DNA from: Paucibacter sp. PLA-PC-4
Lineage (GTDB): Bacteria > Pseudomonadota > Gammaproteobacteria > Burkholderiales > Burkholderiaceae_C
Length of the DNA stretch: 64,000 nt
Direction of reading: 5' to 3'
NCBI RefSeq assembly: GCF_026241155.1
Contig: NZ_JAPFGP010000009.1
Span: 186,001 to 250,000, forward strand
The position numbers and the translations under genes are program-made. Numbering within the stretch: the stretch's first letter is position 1; every line of letters begins with the position of its first letter. Shown here in pieces: positions 40,015-47,528 of this stretch. The notes beneath the pieces were generated by a model that made no database searches, was not told where the DNA came from, and worked only from the letters and a program-made list of their open reading frames with translations.

Positions 40015-40938
40015 ATGCTGGTTCCCCCCGCCCCCCACTTGCCCGGTATCGCAGCCGCCCAATCGCGCTGGCGCGGCAAACAGCTGCTGGGCCTGCTGAT
40101 CGTCGGCGCCGGCCTGACGCTGGGCGTGTTGCAGCTCTGGCTGGACCTGGCGCCGACCCCGGCGATGCAGATTGCACTTCGTGCCGGCGGCATGGCGGCG
40201 CTGGCCACCGCGCTAGGCGTGCTGCCGATGCTGTGCGCCCGCGCCCCCGGCCGGCGCAGCCATGATGCACTGCTGGGCTTCGGCGCCGGCGTGATGCTGG
40301 CAGCCTGCTGCTTCTCCCTGCTGGTGCCGGCCCTGGCCGCCGCCGCCCGCCTGGGCCACGGTAGCTGGGCCAGCGCGGCCGGCATCGGCGCGGCCCTGTT
40401 GGCTGGCGCAGCACTGATCATGGGCGTCGAGCGCCTGCTGCCGCACCAGCACTTCTTGGGCGACGCCGGCACAGCCGGTCGGAGCGACCCGCGCCGCGAG
40501 CGCGGCCTGTGGCTGTTCGTCATCGCCATCGTGTTGCACAACATCCCCGAGGGCCTGGCCATCGGCGTCGCGGCGGCCGGCAGCGACGCGGCACGCGCCA
40601 CCGCGCTGGCCACCGGCATCGCGATCCAGGACGTGCCCGAGGGTCTGGTGGTGGCCCTGGCGCTGCAAAGCCTGGGTGCCGGCCGCTGGCTGGCAGCCGG
40701 CATCGGTGCAGCCTCTGGGCTGGTCGAGCCGCTGGCCGCCGTGGCCGGCGCCGCGCTGCTGAGCCTCAGTACGGCACTGCTGCCTTGGGGCCTGGCCTTC
40801 GCAGCCGGCTCGATGCTCTTCGTCGTCAGCCACAACGTCATCCCCGAGTCGCACCGCCAGGGCCATGAGCGCCATGCCACGACCGGCCTGCTGATCGGCT
40901 TCGTGCTGATGATGGTGCTCGACACCGCCCTGGGATAA
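40015..40938 (+). CDS. ZIP-family divalent metal transporter
   Basis: 307 residues from the ATG at 40015 (a GTG at 39985 is in frame). Eight membrane helices. Helix 4 has the ZIP metal motif 'VLHNIPEGLAIGVA' and helix 5 'IQDVPEGLVVALAL', which together form the binuclear site. 'VVSHNVIPESHRQG' is in the last third. It should import Zn2+, Fe2+ or Mn2+ across the inner membrane. It is followed by a TPR-like gene and fur in one direction, and preceded by a Fur-like box, so an iron role is plausible. Confidence 0.9.
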   Translation: MLVPPAPHLPGIAAAQSRWRGKQLLGLLIVGAGLTLGVLQLWLDLAPTPAMQIALRAGGMAALATALGVLPMLCARAPGRRSHDALLGFGAGVMLAACCFSLLVPALAAAARLGHGSWASAAGIGAALLAGAALIMGVERLLPHQHFLGDAGTAGRSDPRRERGLWLFVIAIVLHNIPEGLAIGVAAAGSDAARATALATGIAIQDVPEGLVVALALQSLGAGRWLAAGIGAASGLVEPLAAVAGAALLSLSTALLPWGLAFAAGSMLFVVSHNVIPESHRQGHERHATTGLLIGFVLMMVLDTALG

Positions 40939-40956
40939 GTCAAACAAGCCTCAACA

Positions 40957-41412
40957 ATGAACCCACCCACTCCCAACACCTGGACCCAGCTGACATTGCA
41001 GGGCAACGAGCTGTTCGAGCGCGGCGAGCATCTGCGCGCCATCCTGGCCTACGAGCAGGCGCGCAGCCTGGCGCTGGCCTGCTTCAACGATTGGCCGGAC
41101 GGCGAGGACGCGGTGGCCGCCGTGGTTGTCAGCACTTTGAACCTGGCCGAGGCCCAGGCCCGCGCCGGCGCGCTGGACGAGGCCGCCGAGCTGCTGGCCA
41201 GCGTTCACGCCAGTCTGCTGCGGGCCAGCCGCAACAGCGGCCTGCACGTCTCGCTGCGTGACGCGGCGACGCGACACCTGCGCGAGACCCAGGCCGCGCT
41301 GCTGCGCTTCGAGGCCCAGCACGGCGCCCATGCCGAGCTGCGACGCTGCCTTTGCCCGGACTGCTACGCCGAGCTGCATGTCAGCCCCTACAACGCCCGC
41401 ACCCTGCATTGA
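40957..41412 (+). CDS. TPR-like protein with C-terminal CxCxxC, upstream of fur
   Basis: 151 residues, all helical. Paired helices such as '[20 protein letters not shown]' and '[20 protein letters not shown]' are tetratricopeptide-like. The C-terminus has three closely spaced cysteines ('[12 protein letters not shown]') that could bind a metal. It sits 18 nt after the ZIP transporter and 13 nt before fur, so it is likely co-transcribed with both. The function is unknown; a role in metal homeostasis is inferred from position. Confidence 0.75.
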   Translation: MNPPTPNTWTQLTLQGNELFERGEHLRAILAYEQARSLALACFNDWPDGEDAVAAVVVSTLNLAEAQARAGALDEAAELLASVHASLLRASRNSGLHVSLRDAATRHLRETQAALLRFEAQHGAHAELRRCLCPDCYAELHVSPYNARTLH

Positions 41413-41425
41413 GCCCACCACCTGC

Positions 41426-41875
41426 ATGAGCGCTTCCAACCATATCGCCGACATCCAATCGATGGGCCTGAAGGCAACCGTGCCGCGCATCAAGATCCTG
41501 CGCATTTTCCAGCGTACCGCCCAGCGCCATCTGAGCGCCGAGGACGTCTACAAGTCCTTGCTGGCCGAAGGTGCCGACATCGGCCTGGCCACCGTCTACC
41601 GCGTGCTGATGCAGTTCGCCCAGGCCGGCCTGCTGTCGCGCCATCATTTCGAGCCGGGCAAGGCGGTGTTCGAGCTCGACGAGGGCGCTCACCACGACCA
41701 TCTGGTCTGTTTGAACTGCGGCCGGGTCGAGGAATTCGTCGACGAGGAGATCGAACAGCGCCAGCGCGAGATCGCGCTGCGCCACGGCTTCGAGCTGCAG
41801 GACCATGCGCTGGCCCTGTATGGCTATTGCTCTGCCCCTCAGTGCCAGGGCACGGGACGCCAGCGGCTGCCTTGA
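41426..41875 (+). CDS. fur: Ferric uptake regulator family repressor
   Basis: 149 residues from the ATG at 41426. The winged helix '[15 protein letters not shown]' and recognition region '[18 protein letters not shown]' are followed by the metal sites '[19 protein letters not shown]'. This includes the HHDH cluster and the first CxxC. The second CxxC position is 'YCSAPQC', so the structural zinc site is modified. Represses iron uptake genes when Fe2+ is abundant. Its likely targets nearby are the ZIP transporter and the siderophore-receptor region, both with Fur-like boxes. Confidence 0.93.
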   Translation: MSASNHIADIQSMGLKATVPRIKILRIFQRTAQRHLSAEDVYKSLLAEGADIGLATVYRVLMQFAQAGLLSRHHFEPGKAVFELDEGAHHDHLVCLNCGRVEEFVDEEIEQRQREIALRHGFELQDHALALYGYCSAPQCQGTGRQRLP

Positions 41876-42113
41876 GGGCTTGCCACCCAAGACAAGAGCG
41901 CCCGCCTCAGGGAAAGCCGTTTGCATCTTCGTCATGATGTGTTCTGCGCCGACATCCAGCACAGAGATGCACATTCGCAGGACAGCCCCGAACTAGCAAG
42001 CCGCGCACAGACTCCGCCAAGCCCCTCTGGTGCCTGTGCAAGCAGGCGCGCAGCGTCGAGACGGGTCTGATTCATGCCTTGAGCCCCCACAGTCCATCGG
42101 CCGAACAGGACAC
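41876..42113. other. Non-coding stretch after fur
   Basis: About 240 nt with no supported gene. There is no strong terminator hairpin. It borders the decayed fecR region and may contain eroded coding sequence, but nothing recognisable was found. Confidence 0.5.
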
Positions 42114-42997
42114 TCAGGGCCGGCCGCTACCCGTCGAAAGCGTGGCCGGGTCGAGTTTGGCCACCGGGCGCGGCGATGCCTCACCGCCAAGCTGCAGGCA
42201 CAAACGCCAGGTCTTCACGCTCTTGAAGCGCTGAAGGAGATCACGCAATGCATCGACGGGCAGGCTGCAGGTGCTCTCGCCTGGGTCGACTTCGACAAGT
42301 CAGGCTGGACGCTAACCGCCCCTTCGACCGGGACGACGCAGAGCGCGGCATCGCGAGACTCGCCGCGCGCGGCCACCACATCGCTGCCACCCGCGTGGAC
42401 GACAAAGGGCCTCAGCCGATCCTTGGCGACCTCGACTATCACCTCGCCAATGTCGAGCGTCGCTGACCTGCGAGCCTCGTCGAGCGCCAGGCGCGCCCTC
42501 GTCTCCGTATTTAGGGGCATGCGCGTGCCATCGGCGAGCAAGGCCTACTGCGCCCCTCCCACGCCGGCGCTGGACACGTCCACGGCCAGCCACCAATGCA
42601 CGCCGTATGCCGAGGCCATGATCAACACAATCAGCAGCGCCAAAACCGGCCAGCGAAATCGTCGCCAGAAGCGCGCGCGCGCGATGGCCGCATTCATATC
42701 GCGTCTGGCCATTCCCGAAGAGATCTGCGCGGGCGTCAAGGACTGCACATCGGTCCAGACATCGGTACAGCGCTCAAACGCGTAGCCATGGGCCTCGGAC
42801 TGCGACACCCATTCCCGAAACGCACGCTCCATCGCGGGCGACCGGTTTGGGCCATGCAAGCGGGCGATCCAGGTCGCTGCCTCGGCGGCCACTTTGCGAG
42901 TCACCACAGGCGGCGCGCGCCCGTCCGACTCGGGCCTGGCCGGCCTGTGCGCCTTATCCGCCTTGTCCGCCTTGTCCGGCTTGCTACTCCCCACCAT
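42114..42997 (-). pseudogene. Decayed fecR-type anti-sigma factor
   Basis: From the ATG at 42997 the first 150 codons encode a FecR N-terminus: a DUF4880-like segment ('AATWIARLHGPNRSPAMERA', 'WVSQSEAHGYAFER') and one membrane helix ('WPVLALLIVLIMASAYGVHW'). An in-frame TAG at 42545-42547 interrupts it. The same frame then resumes with the FecR core 'LLADGTRMPLNTETR', 'EVAKDRLRPFVVHAGG' and 'VVPVEGAVSV' up to about 42270, after which the frame is lost. A different same-strand frame reads on to a TGA at 42114. It would have transmitted a siderophore signal from an outer-membrane receptor to the adjacent sigma factor. Clearly broken. Confidence 0.82.
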
Positions 42998-42999
42998 GC

Positions 43000-43505
43000 T
43001 CAGCCCCCTTGCATCCGATGCGTTAGCACGACCATGCCCTTACTCAGTAACATGCCACCGCACCGCGCGAACCCTGAGCCCACGGGTCGATGCGATCTCG
43101 GGGTAGCTCAATCCCTCGAATAGATACTCCACAAAAAGGCTTGTGCATGAGCGCGGGCAGGCTCGCCAGGAGCGCGATCATGCGTGGGGTGCGCTCCCCA
43201 TCGAGCACCGTGTCTTCCGAGAGCGACGCGCCCAGCCCGGGCTCGGGTATCTGCGCCTGCACATCCTCCAGCAGCAGGGTCTGGCCACAATCACGCATCA
43301 CCCGGTGCGCATCGATCGCCGAGTTGCGGAGCGCCCGCAGCAAGAAAGCGTCAGCTTGCAGCTGCTCATGGGTACGCTCATAGCAGGCCAGCTTCACGCA
43401 GGCATCCTGGATCAGATCGTCTGCATCGTCCCCATTGCAACCACGCCATCGCAAGGTACCCCTGACACGCGACAAAACGGCTCTCCAGTCGGCGAGTGCA
43501 GCCAT
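43000..43505 (-). pseudogene. Frameshifted fecI-type ECF sigma factor
   Basis: Starts 'MAALADWRAVLSRVRGTLRW' and reads through sigma region 2 ('DADDLIQDACVKLACYERTH') to 'LLASLPALMHKPF'. There the frame fails in a run of five A (43133-43137 on the + strand). The next frame continues region 4 exactly as expected: 'FEGLSYPEIASTRGLRVRAV', then 'RWHV'. A second one-base shift is needed to reach the ending 'LSKGMVVLTHRMQGG' and the TGA at 43000. The start of fecR follows at 42997. Two independent shifts argue against a single sequencing error. Confidence 0.82.
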
Positions 43506-43742
43506 GAAGTCTCCCTGAACCCGAGTTTTTCGATGTTGCGCCGATGATCTTAGGCCTGCAATGCACGACAGCAAAGTGCTGTTTGCAGCGGTTCACCGCC
43601 CCGACCGCCACGAAGAATGGAACCGGAACAAGCATGTTCTAAAACACAACTCGCATACAAACGCGAACGAGCAGCCCGCCGCGAAACGGAGATGCGTCAA
43701 ACACGAGGGCAGCAAGATCAGCAACGTTTTCCCTATGGGAAA

Positions 43743-44016
43743 TCACTGCGCTACATTTTGGACGATCACGTTGCGAAAGCCGGCCAGTTCACGCCACGGA
43801 ACCTGCGCCTGCGTCCCCTTGATCTCGCCGGACAGGCGCTGGCTTGACTCCGTGATCCTCTGCAGATTGCGTATCACCGCGTCTTGGACCAACCGCGATG
43901 TCTCGAACCGAGTCATATCGCCGCCTGTGTATTCGCGAATGCGTCCAGTGCATTCCCGCATCAGTGCCAGCAGCACGCGGTCGCTGTCTGGCCCTGGCGT
44001 GACAACGCGACCGCAT
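43743..44016 (-). pseudogene. HepT-like (DUF86) remnant
   Basis: A minus-strand reading frame gives 'DSDRVLLALMRECTGRIREY', 'LVQDAVIRNLQRITESSQRL' and 'VPWRELAGFRNVIVQNVAQ'. These match the HepT/DUF86 HEPN toxin pattern (RNL-x-IGE-A, 'IPW-x-x-IAG-x-RN-x-I-x-H'). The catalytic RX4-6H motif is lost, because Gln replaces His after 'RNVIV' and a stop follows shortly. The N-terminus runs out without a good start. It looks like a degraded member of a HepT/MntA pair. Confidence 0.5.
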
Positions 44017-44173
44017 CCGCGACCACTCGGTCGCGCAGCGCAGGATGGAGGCTTGTTTCAGTCACAACGTCCTCGGGGCCGGAATACCTCCGCCAGCCGC
44101 CGGTCACCCCATTTCGGCCCCATGGCGGACCATCGGGAGTGCGCGCAAGTGGCCGCGACTGCTCAGTCGCCAC
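43961..44173 (-). pseudogene. MntA-type nucleotidyltransferase C-terminal remnant
   Basis: A 70-codon minus-strand frame contains 'PEDVVTETSLHPALRDRVVA' and 'DAVAL', which resembles the C-terminal end of the minimal nucleotidyltransferase that usually precedes HepT. The GSxARG and SDIDL catalytic motifs are absent. It overlaps the HepT remnant's upstream end in a different frame, the normal order for this antitoxin-toxin pair. Only short similarity supports it. Confidence 0.35.
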
Positions 44174-44310
44174 GAGTGCCCAGAGCAGCCACTGGCCAGC
44201 CAGGATCGAGTGCGGCGCTTCGAGGCACGATCAGTCGACTCTGCGGAAAACTCACGTCTGCCTGCAGCGTCCCGCCGCTATGCTTGCGCGTCGAACCCAG
44301 ACTCTCACCC

Positions 44311-45240
44311 ATGCATCCCAGCGAATCCAACGGCGCCGTCTACCGAACCCTGCTTGAATCCACCCGTGCCATCCCATGGAAGATCGACTGGGCAACCTTG
44401 TCCTTCAGCTATATCGGCCCGCAGATCCAAGCCCTGCTCGGCTGGGCGCCCTCGACTTGGGTCAGCGTTGATGATTGGGCCTCGCGCATGCATCCGGACG
44501 ACCGTGAGCGCGTCGTCAACTTCTGCGTCTCGCAGTCGCAGGCAGGCGTGGACCATGAGGCAGACTACCGGGCGCTGACCGCCTGCGGAGAGTACGTGTG
44601 GATCCGCGACGTCGTACACGTGGTGCGCGACGAGCACGGGGCTGTGGAATCGCTAATTGGTTTCATGTTCGACATCACCGAGCGCAAGAAAACCGAGGAA
44701 AAGTTGCTGAGCCTGCAGAAGGAACTCGAGAATCTCTCGTTCCTCGACAGCCTGACCGGCGTGGCGAATCGGCGCAAGTTCGATGCCGTGTTCGCCAAAG
44801 AGTGGGAAGAGGCTCGGCGCAACACCCAGCCGCTCTCGCTGATCATGTTCGATGTCGACTTCTTCAAGCGATACAACGACCATCACGGCCACCTGGACGG
44901 TGATGACTGCCTGCGGCGCATCGCGCAGGCACTGGCCTGCGCTGCGAACCGCCCACGTGATCTGCTTGCCCGCTTCGGTGGCGAGGAGTTCGCCATGGTG
45001 CTACCTGCCAGCGACGAAGCGGCCGCCGCCGCCGTTGCCGAGCGCTGCCGACAGGCCATTTTCAAGGCCCAGATCCCGCACGCAAACTCGCCACTTGGCC
45101 AGTTGATTACGGTCAGCATGGGCGTGGGCACCATGATCCCGGCAGCCGGCCAAGACTCAGACCACTTCATCGAGTTGGTGGACCGCAGGCTGTATCGGGC
45201 CAAGCAGGCAGGGCGGAACCAAATCGTGTCAGCGGCATGA
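44311..45240 (+). CDS. PAS-GGDEF diguanylate cyclase
   Basis: 309 residues from the ATG at 44311; no membrane segment. Residues about 10-125 form a PAS_3-type sensor ('ALLGWAPSTWVSVDDWASRM', 'HPDDRERVV', 'VESLIGFMFDITERKK'). A short coiled linker leads to the GGDEF domain: 'DSLTGVANRRKFD', 'FFKRYNDHHGHLDGDDCLRR'. An active-site 'RFGGEEF' is present. RPRD five residues before GGEEF is an intact inhibitory I-site, so the enzyme should be active and product-inhibited. Makes cyclic-di-GMP from GTP. It stands alone between the decayed region and the iron genes. Confidence 0.92.
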   Translation: MHPSESNGAVYRTLLESTRAIPWKIDWATLSFSYIGPQIQALLGWAPSTWVSVDDWASRMHPDDRERVVNFCVSQSQAGVDHEADYRALTACGEYVWIRDVVHVVRDEHGAVESLIGFMFDITERKKTEEKLLSLQKELENLSFLDSLTGVANRRKFDAVFAKEWEEARRNTQPLSLIMFDVDFFKRYNDHHGHLDGDDCLRRIAQALACAANRPRDLLARFGGEEFAMVLPASDEAAAAAVAERCRQAIFKAQIPHANSPLGQLITVSMGVGTMIPAAGQDSDHFIELVDRRLYRAKQAGRNQIVSAA

Positions 45241-45372
45241 CTAGGGCTGCGAACTGGCTGGCTTGGGTCTCACCCCGATTGAAACCCCCTTCTTACTTCC
45301 GACCCAGTTCAGTCTCCCCAGCATGGTCCTGAACCGCCAGCCCTTGCAAGGCAACCATGGGCCGAGGCAGCC

Positions 45373-46530
45373 TCAGGGCTTAGCAGGCAGGGCCAAGCCT
45401 GCCTCGTCGCTCAGCGAACGCGGCTGGCGCTTCTTGAACCACAGATACAGACCGCTGCCCAGCACAACGATGGTGGCGATGTCGAGCAGCGCCCAGATGA
45501 TCTGCATGGGCAAGCCAGCGTAGTCACCGAAGTGCAAGGGCTGCGAGACCAGCAGCGCGGTCAAATACCAGGGCAGGCGGGGCGAGGCAGTGACCGCTGT
45601 CGTCTTCGCGTCAACCAACACGGGCTGCAGCAAGCGCGAGGTCAGGGGCTCGTTGCCGCGCAGGAAGAAGGTGTTGTGGTGCGGGCTCGAGAACGCCGTC
45701 CCCGGAAAGGCGACAAAGGACAGCTTGGTGTTGGGTGCCAGCGCCTTGGCCGCGTCCAGCGAGGCCTGAACCGAGCCTCGCTCGGCCTCGGCCACGGTGG
45801 GCTGGTCCTTGTAGGGCGCCAGCAAGACACTGAGCTGATCGTACTGCCAGTACTTGATCAGCAGATCAGCCCAGGTGTTGATCATGCCCGTTGCGCCAAC
45901 GACGAAGAACCACACCAGGGTCACGATGCCCAGCAGATTGTGAAGGTCCAGCCACTTGATCCGTGCCGACTTCCCGCGCCGCACCTCACCAAAGGCCAGC
46001 TTGCGCATGAAGGGCGCATACAGCACCACCCCGGTGACGATGGCCACGAGCAACAGCAGTCCCATCAGGCCCAGGAACAACTTGCCCGGCAGACCGGCAA
46101 ACAGATCGACATGCAAACGGAACATCCAGTGCATGAAGCCCTCGTCGAACTTCGGCTGACCCAGCACCTCGCCGTTGCGCGCATCGACCACCACCGACTT
46201 GAAGTCATCGGTAGGCGCCGGTGTCGGTGTCATCGTGACGAACCAGATGCGGTCGTCATGCTCGTCGGGCGACGCGAACTGCACGATACGGTCCGGGTGG
46301 ACGGCACGTGCCGTGGCCAGCACCTGGTCGAGGCTGACGCGCGGTGGGTTGGGCAGCTTGTCGACAGCCATCTCGGGCGCCTCGATCTCGGTGCCCAGCA
46401 GGTGGCCAATCTCATGATGAAAGATCAGTGGCAGCCCGGTCAGGCACAGCAGCAGCATGAAGACGGTGCAGATCAGGCTGCTCCATTTGTGCAGCCAGGA
46501 CCAGGTCTTGAGGGCGCGGGCGCTCAGCAT
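45373..46530 (-). CDS. PepSY-associated membrane protein (PiuB family)
   Basis: 385 residues with four membrane helices in the PepSY_TM arrangement: 'WSWLHKWSSLICTVFMLLLC' first, then 'LGLMGLLLLVAIVTGVVLYA', 'LLGIVTLVWFFVVGATGMIN' and a C-terminal 'IIWALLDIATIVVLGSGLYL'. Two periplasmic PepSY-like regions lie between them. Proteins of this group sit beside TonB-dependent siderophore receptors and are thought to reduce or release ferric siderophore at the inner membrane. It is the last gene of a three-gene minus-strand unit that faces the receptor gene. Confidence 0.87.
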   Translation of the reverse strand: MLSARALKTWSWLHKWSSLICTVFMLLLCLTGLPLIFHHEIGHLLGTEIEAPEMAVDKLPNPPRVSLDQVLATARAVHPDRIVQFASPDEHDDRIWFVTMTPTPAPTDDFKSVVVDARNGEVLGQPKFDEGFMHWMFRLHVDLFAGLPGKLFLGLMGLLLLVAIVTGVVLYAPFMRKLAFGEVRRGKSARIKWLDLHNLLGIVTLVWFFVVGATGMINTWADLLIKYWQYDQLSVLLAPYKDQPTVAEAERGSVQASLDAAKALAPNTKLSFVAFPGTAFSSPHHNTFFLRGNEPLTSRLLQPVLVDAKTTAVTASPRLPWYLTALLVSQPLHFGDYAGLPMQIIWALLDIATIVVLGSGLYLWFKKRQPRSLSDEAGLALPAKP

Positions 46531-46543
46531 CGTCGAAGTCTCC

Positions 46544-46762
46544 TCAGATGTCGGCGTTTGTGCTCAGGTGCAAGCCCGGCACGCTCAGCGTGTTGGCGCT
46601 GCCCACATGGAGTCTGCCGGTTTGGACGACACGTCCACCGAGGATCAGTCCTTCGCCGGCGGCAGCCTCCTCGGCAATAGCCGCGATGTACCCCTGCCCA
46701 TGAGCGGCCGACAGCAGGCACAACAGACCGGTGGCAGCGGCCACCGACTTCAACATATTCAT
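46544..46762 (-). CDS. Small secreted hypothetical protein
   Basis: 72 residues from the ATG at 46762 (AAGGA just upstream). Signal peptide 'MLKSVAAATGLLCLLSAAHG', cleavage near AHG-QG. The mature part is about 50 residues with 'GGRVVQTGRLHVGSANTLS'. It lies 13 nt before the PepSY gene on the same strand, so it is probably part of the iron-uptake unit. No family was recognised. Confidence 0.6.
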   Translation of the reverse strand: MNMLKSVAAATGLLCLLSAAHGQGYIAAIAEEAAAGEGLILGGRVVQTGRLHVGSANTLSVPGLHLSTNADI

Positions 46763-46810
46763 CACGACGTCCTTCGGAAATTGTCTTGTTGGGTTCAGCG
46801 GGCACAGACT

Positions 46811-46981
46811 TCAGGACCTGCGCAAACTCCACCAGCACATGACAGCCACAGGCAGCCCCAGTGCGAACCAGGACCAAGCATCGCCCCAATGCTCGGAGAC
46901 CAGAGCACTCAGCAGACCACTGACGGTCAGCAGGCCCAGAGCCAGAGGCCAAGCCCAAAGGCGCAGCGTCGGAGATGTCAT
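46811..46981 (-). CDS. Two-helix small membrane protein
   Basis: 56 residues, starting ATG at 46981 with AAGGA about 6 nt upstream, stop at 46811. Two hydrophobic helices: 'LWAWPLALGLLTVSGLLSAL' and 'WFALGLPVAVMCWWSL', with a short 'SEHWGDAWS' loop. Small proteins of this kind commonly accompany PepSY/TonB-receptor loci. It is the first gene of the minus-strand unit and is easily missed because of its size. Function unknown. Confidence 0.68.
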   Translation of the reverse strand: MTSPTLRLWAWPLALGLLTVSGLLSALVSEHWGDAWSWFALGLPVAVMCWWSLRRS

Positions 46982-47041
46982 TTCCAGTCCTTAAAGCGTT
47001 CGTGACGCAGTCGTCGCTGTCATTCAGCCCCCAGAATTCTA

Positions 47042-47060
47042 AATGAGAATACGTCTTGTT
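47042..47060. promoter_or_regulatory. Fur-box-like half site
   Basis: AATGAGAAT (47042-47050) followed by ACGTCTTGTT, the same core as the site before the ZIP transporter. It is 60 nt upstream of the two-helix small protein, in position to control the PepSY unit. The right half is weak. Confidence 0.5.
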
Positions 47061-47363
47061 AAATTCAATTGATCTTTGGCAATCGGGATCGGCAGAGGAC
47101 CTGTAGTTCAGCGCCCCGGATGAGATACGTCGGGGCCGCCCGTCCACAGCGCTCAACCCCTGGGCATCCTGACTCGCACAATGGAGCCAGTCACTCAAGA
47201 GGCGCGGGCGGACCAAGCCACGGCTCAGCAATACAGGCGCCGAGCCGCAGGGAGGGTCGAGGCAAACGGCGGTCGACATGCATCCACCCGGCCCCGGCCC
47301 GTTCGTCGCGAAGCGCAAAACGTCGCCTTCGCCCCACGATCGCATCCAGGCCGCACGCACGTT

Positions 47364-47399
47364 AATGCGACTCACTATCAATTGAGATAAAGTCGCATT
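47364..47399. promoter_or_regulatory. 36-bp imperfect palindrome upstream of the siderophore receptor
   Basis: Perfect 9-bp outer arms AATGCGACT (47364-47372) and AGTCGCATT (47391-47399). The 18-nt interior is itself partly symmetric (CACTATC against GATAAAG). It is about 130 nt before the receptor start. A dimeric repressor operator or a 5' transcript hairpin would fit. The interior resembles a degenerate Fur site. Confidence 0.55.
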
Positions 47400-47528
47400 T
47401 GCGTACTCCCCTACCCCTGCGCATATGCGAGCCGCCCACCGGTGCCCGGCCCCAGAGCACAGGCCAGGCACTGTTCGGCCTCGCGAAGAACGCTCAGAAC
47501 TCCAGACTGTCCAACACGGATTACAAGA

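Larger units (their letters stand above)
43506..44310. other. Gene-poor, AT-richer interval with gene debris
   Basis: About 800 nt between the broken fecI and the diguanylate cyclase. By eye it is less GC-rich than its surroundings, especially 43560-43760. Besides the HepT/MntA remnants listed separately, no intact gene is seen. The open + frame that runs through here into the GGDEF gene has no coding character before 44311. Confidence 0.5.
46982..47528. promoter_or_regulatory. Divergent control region between PepSY unit and siderophore receptor
   Basis: About 550 nt without a gene, AT-richer than its flanks at both ends. It contains a Fur-like half box near the PepSY side and a large inverted repeat on the receptor side, both listed separately. 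No coding frame in the middle (47100-47350) shows family similarity. An expected fecIR-controlled receptor promoter could lie here. Confidence 0.6.

Noticed and set aside
39843-41042. 399-codon minus-strand open frame
   Set aside because: Antisense to the ZIP transporter; Ser/Ala/Pro-rich nonsense composition.
43133-43137. fecI frameshift as a pure sequencing error
   Set aside because: The A5 run could slip, but a second shift near the C-terminus and the fecR nonsense codon nearby make real decay more likely.
43561-44310. Long N-terminal extension of the diguanylate cyclase
   Set aside because: No domain or coding character upstream of 44311, where the PAS domain begins directly after a good ATG.
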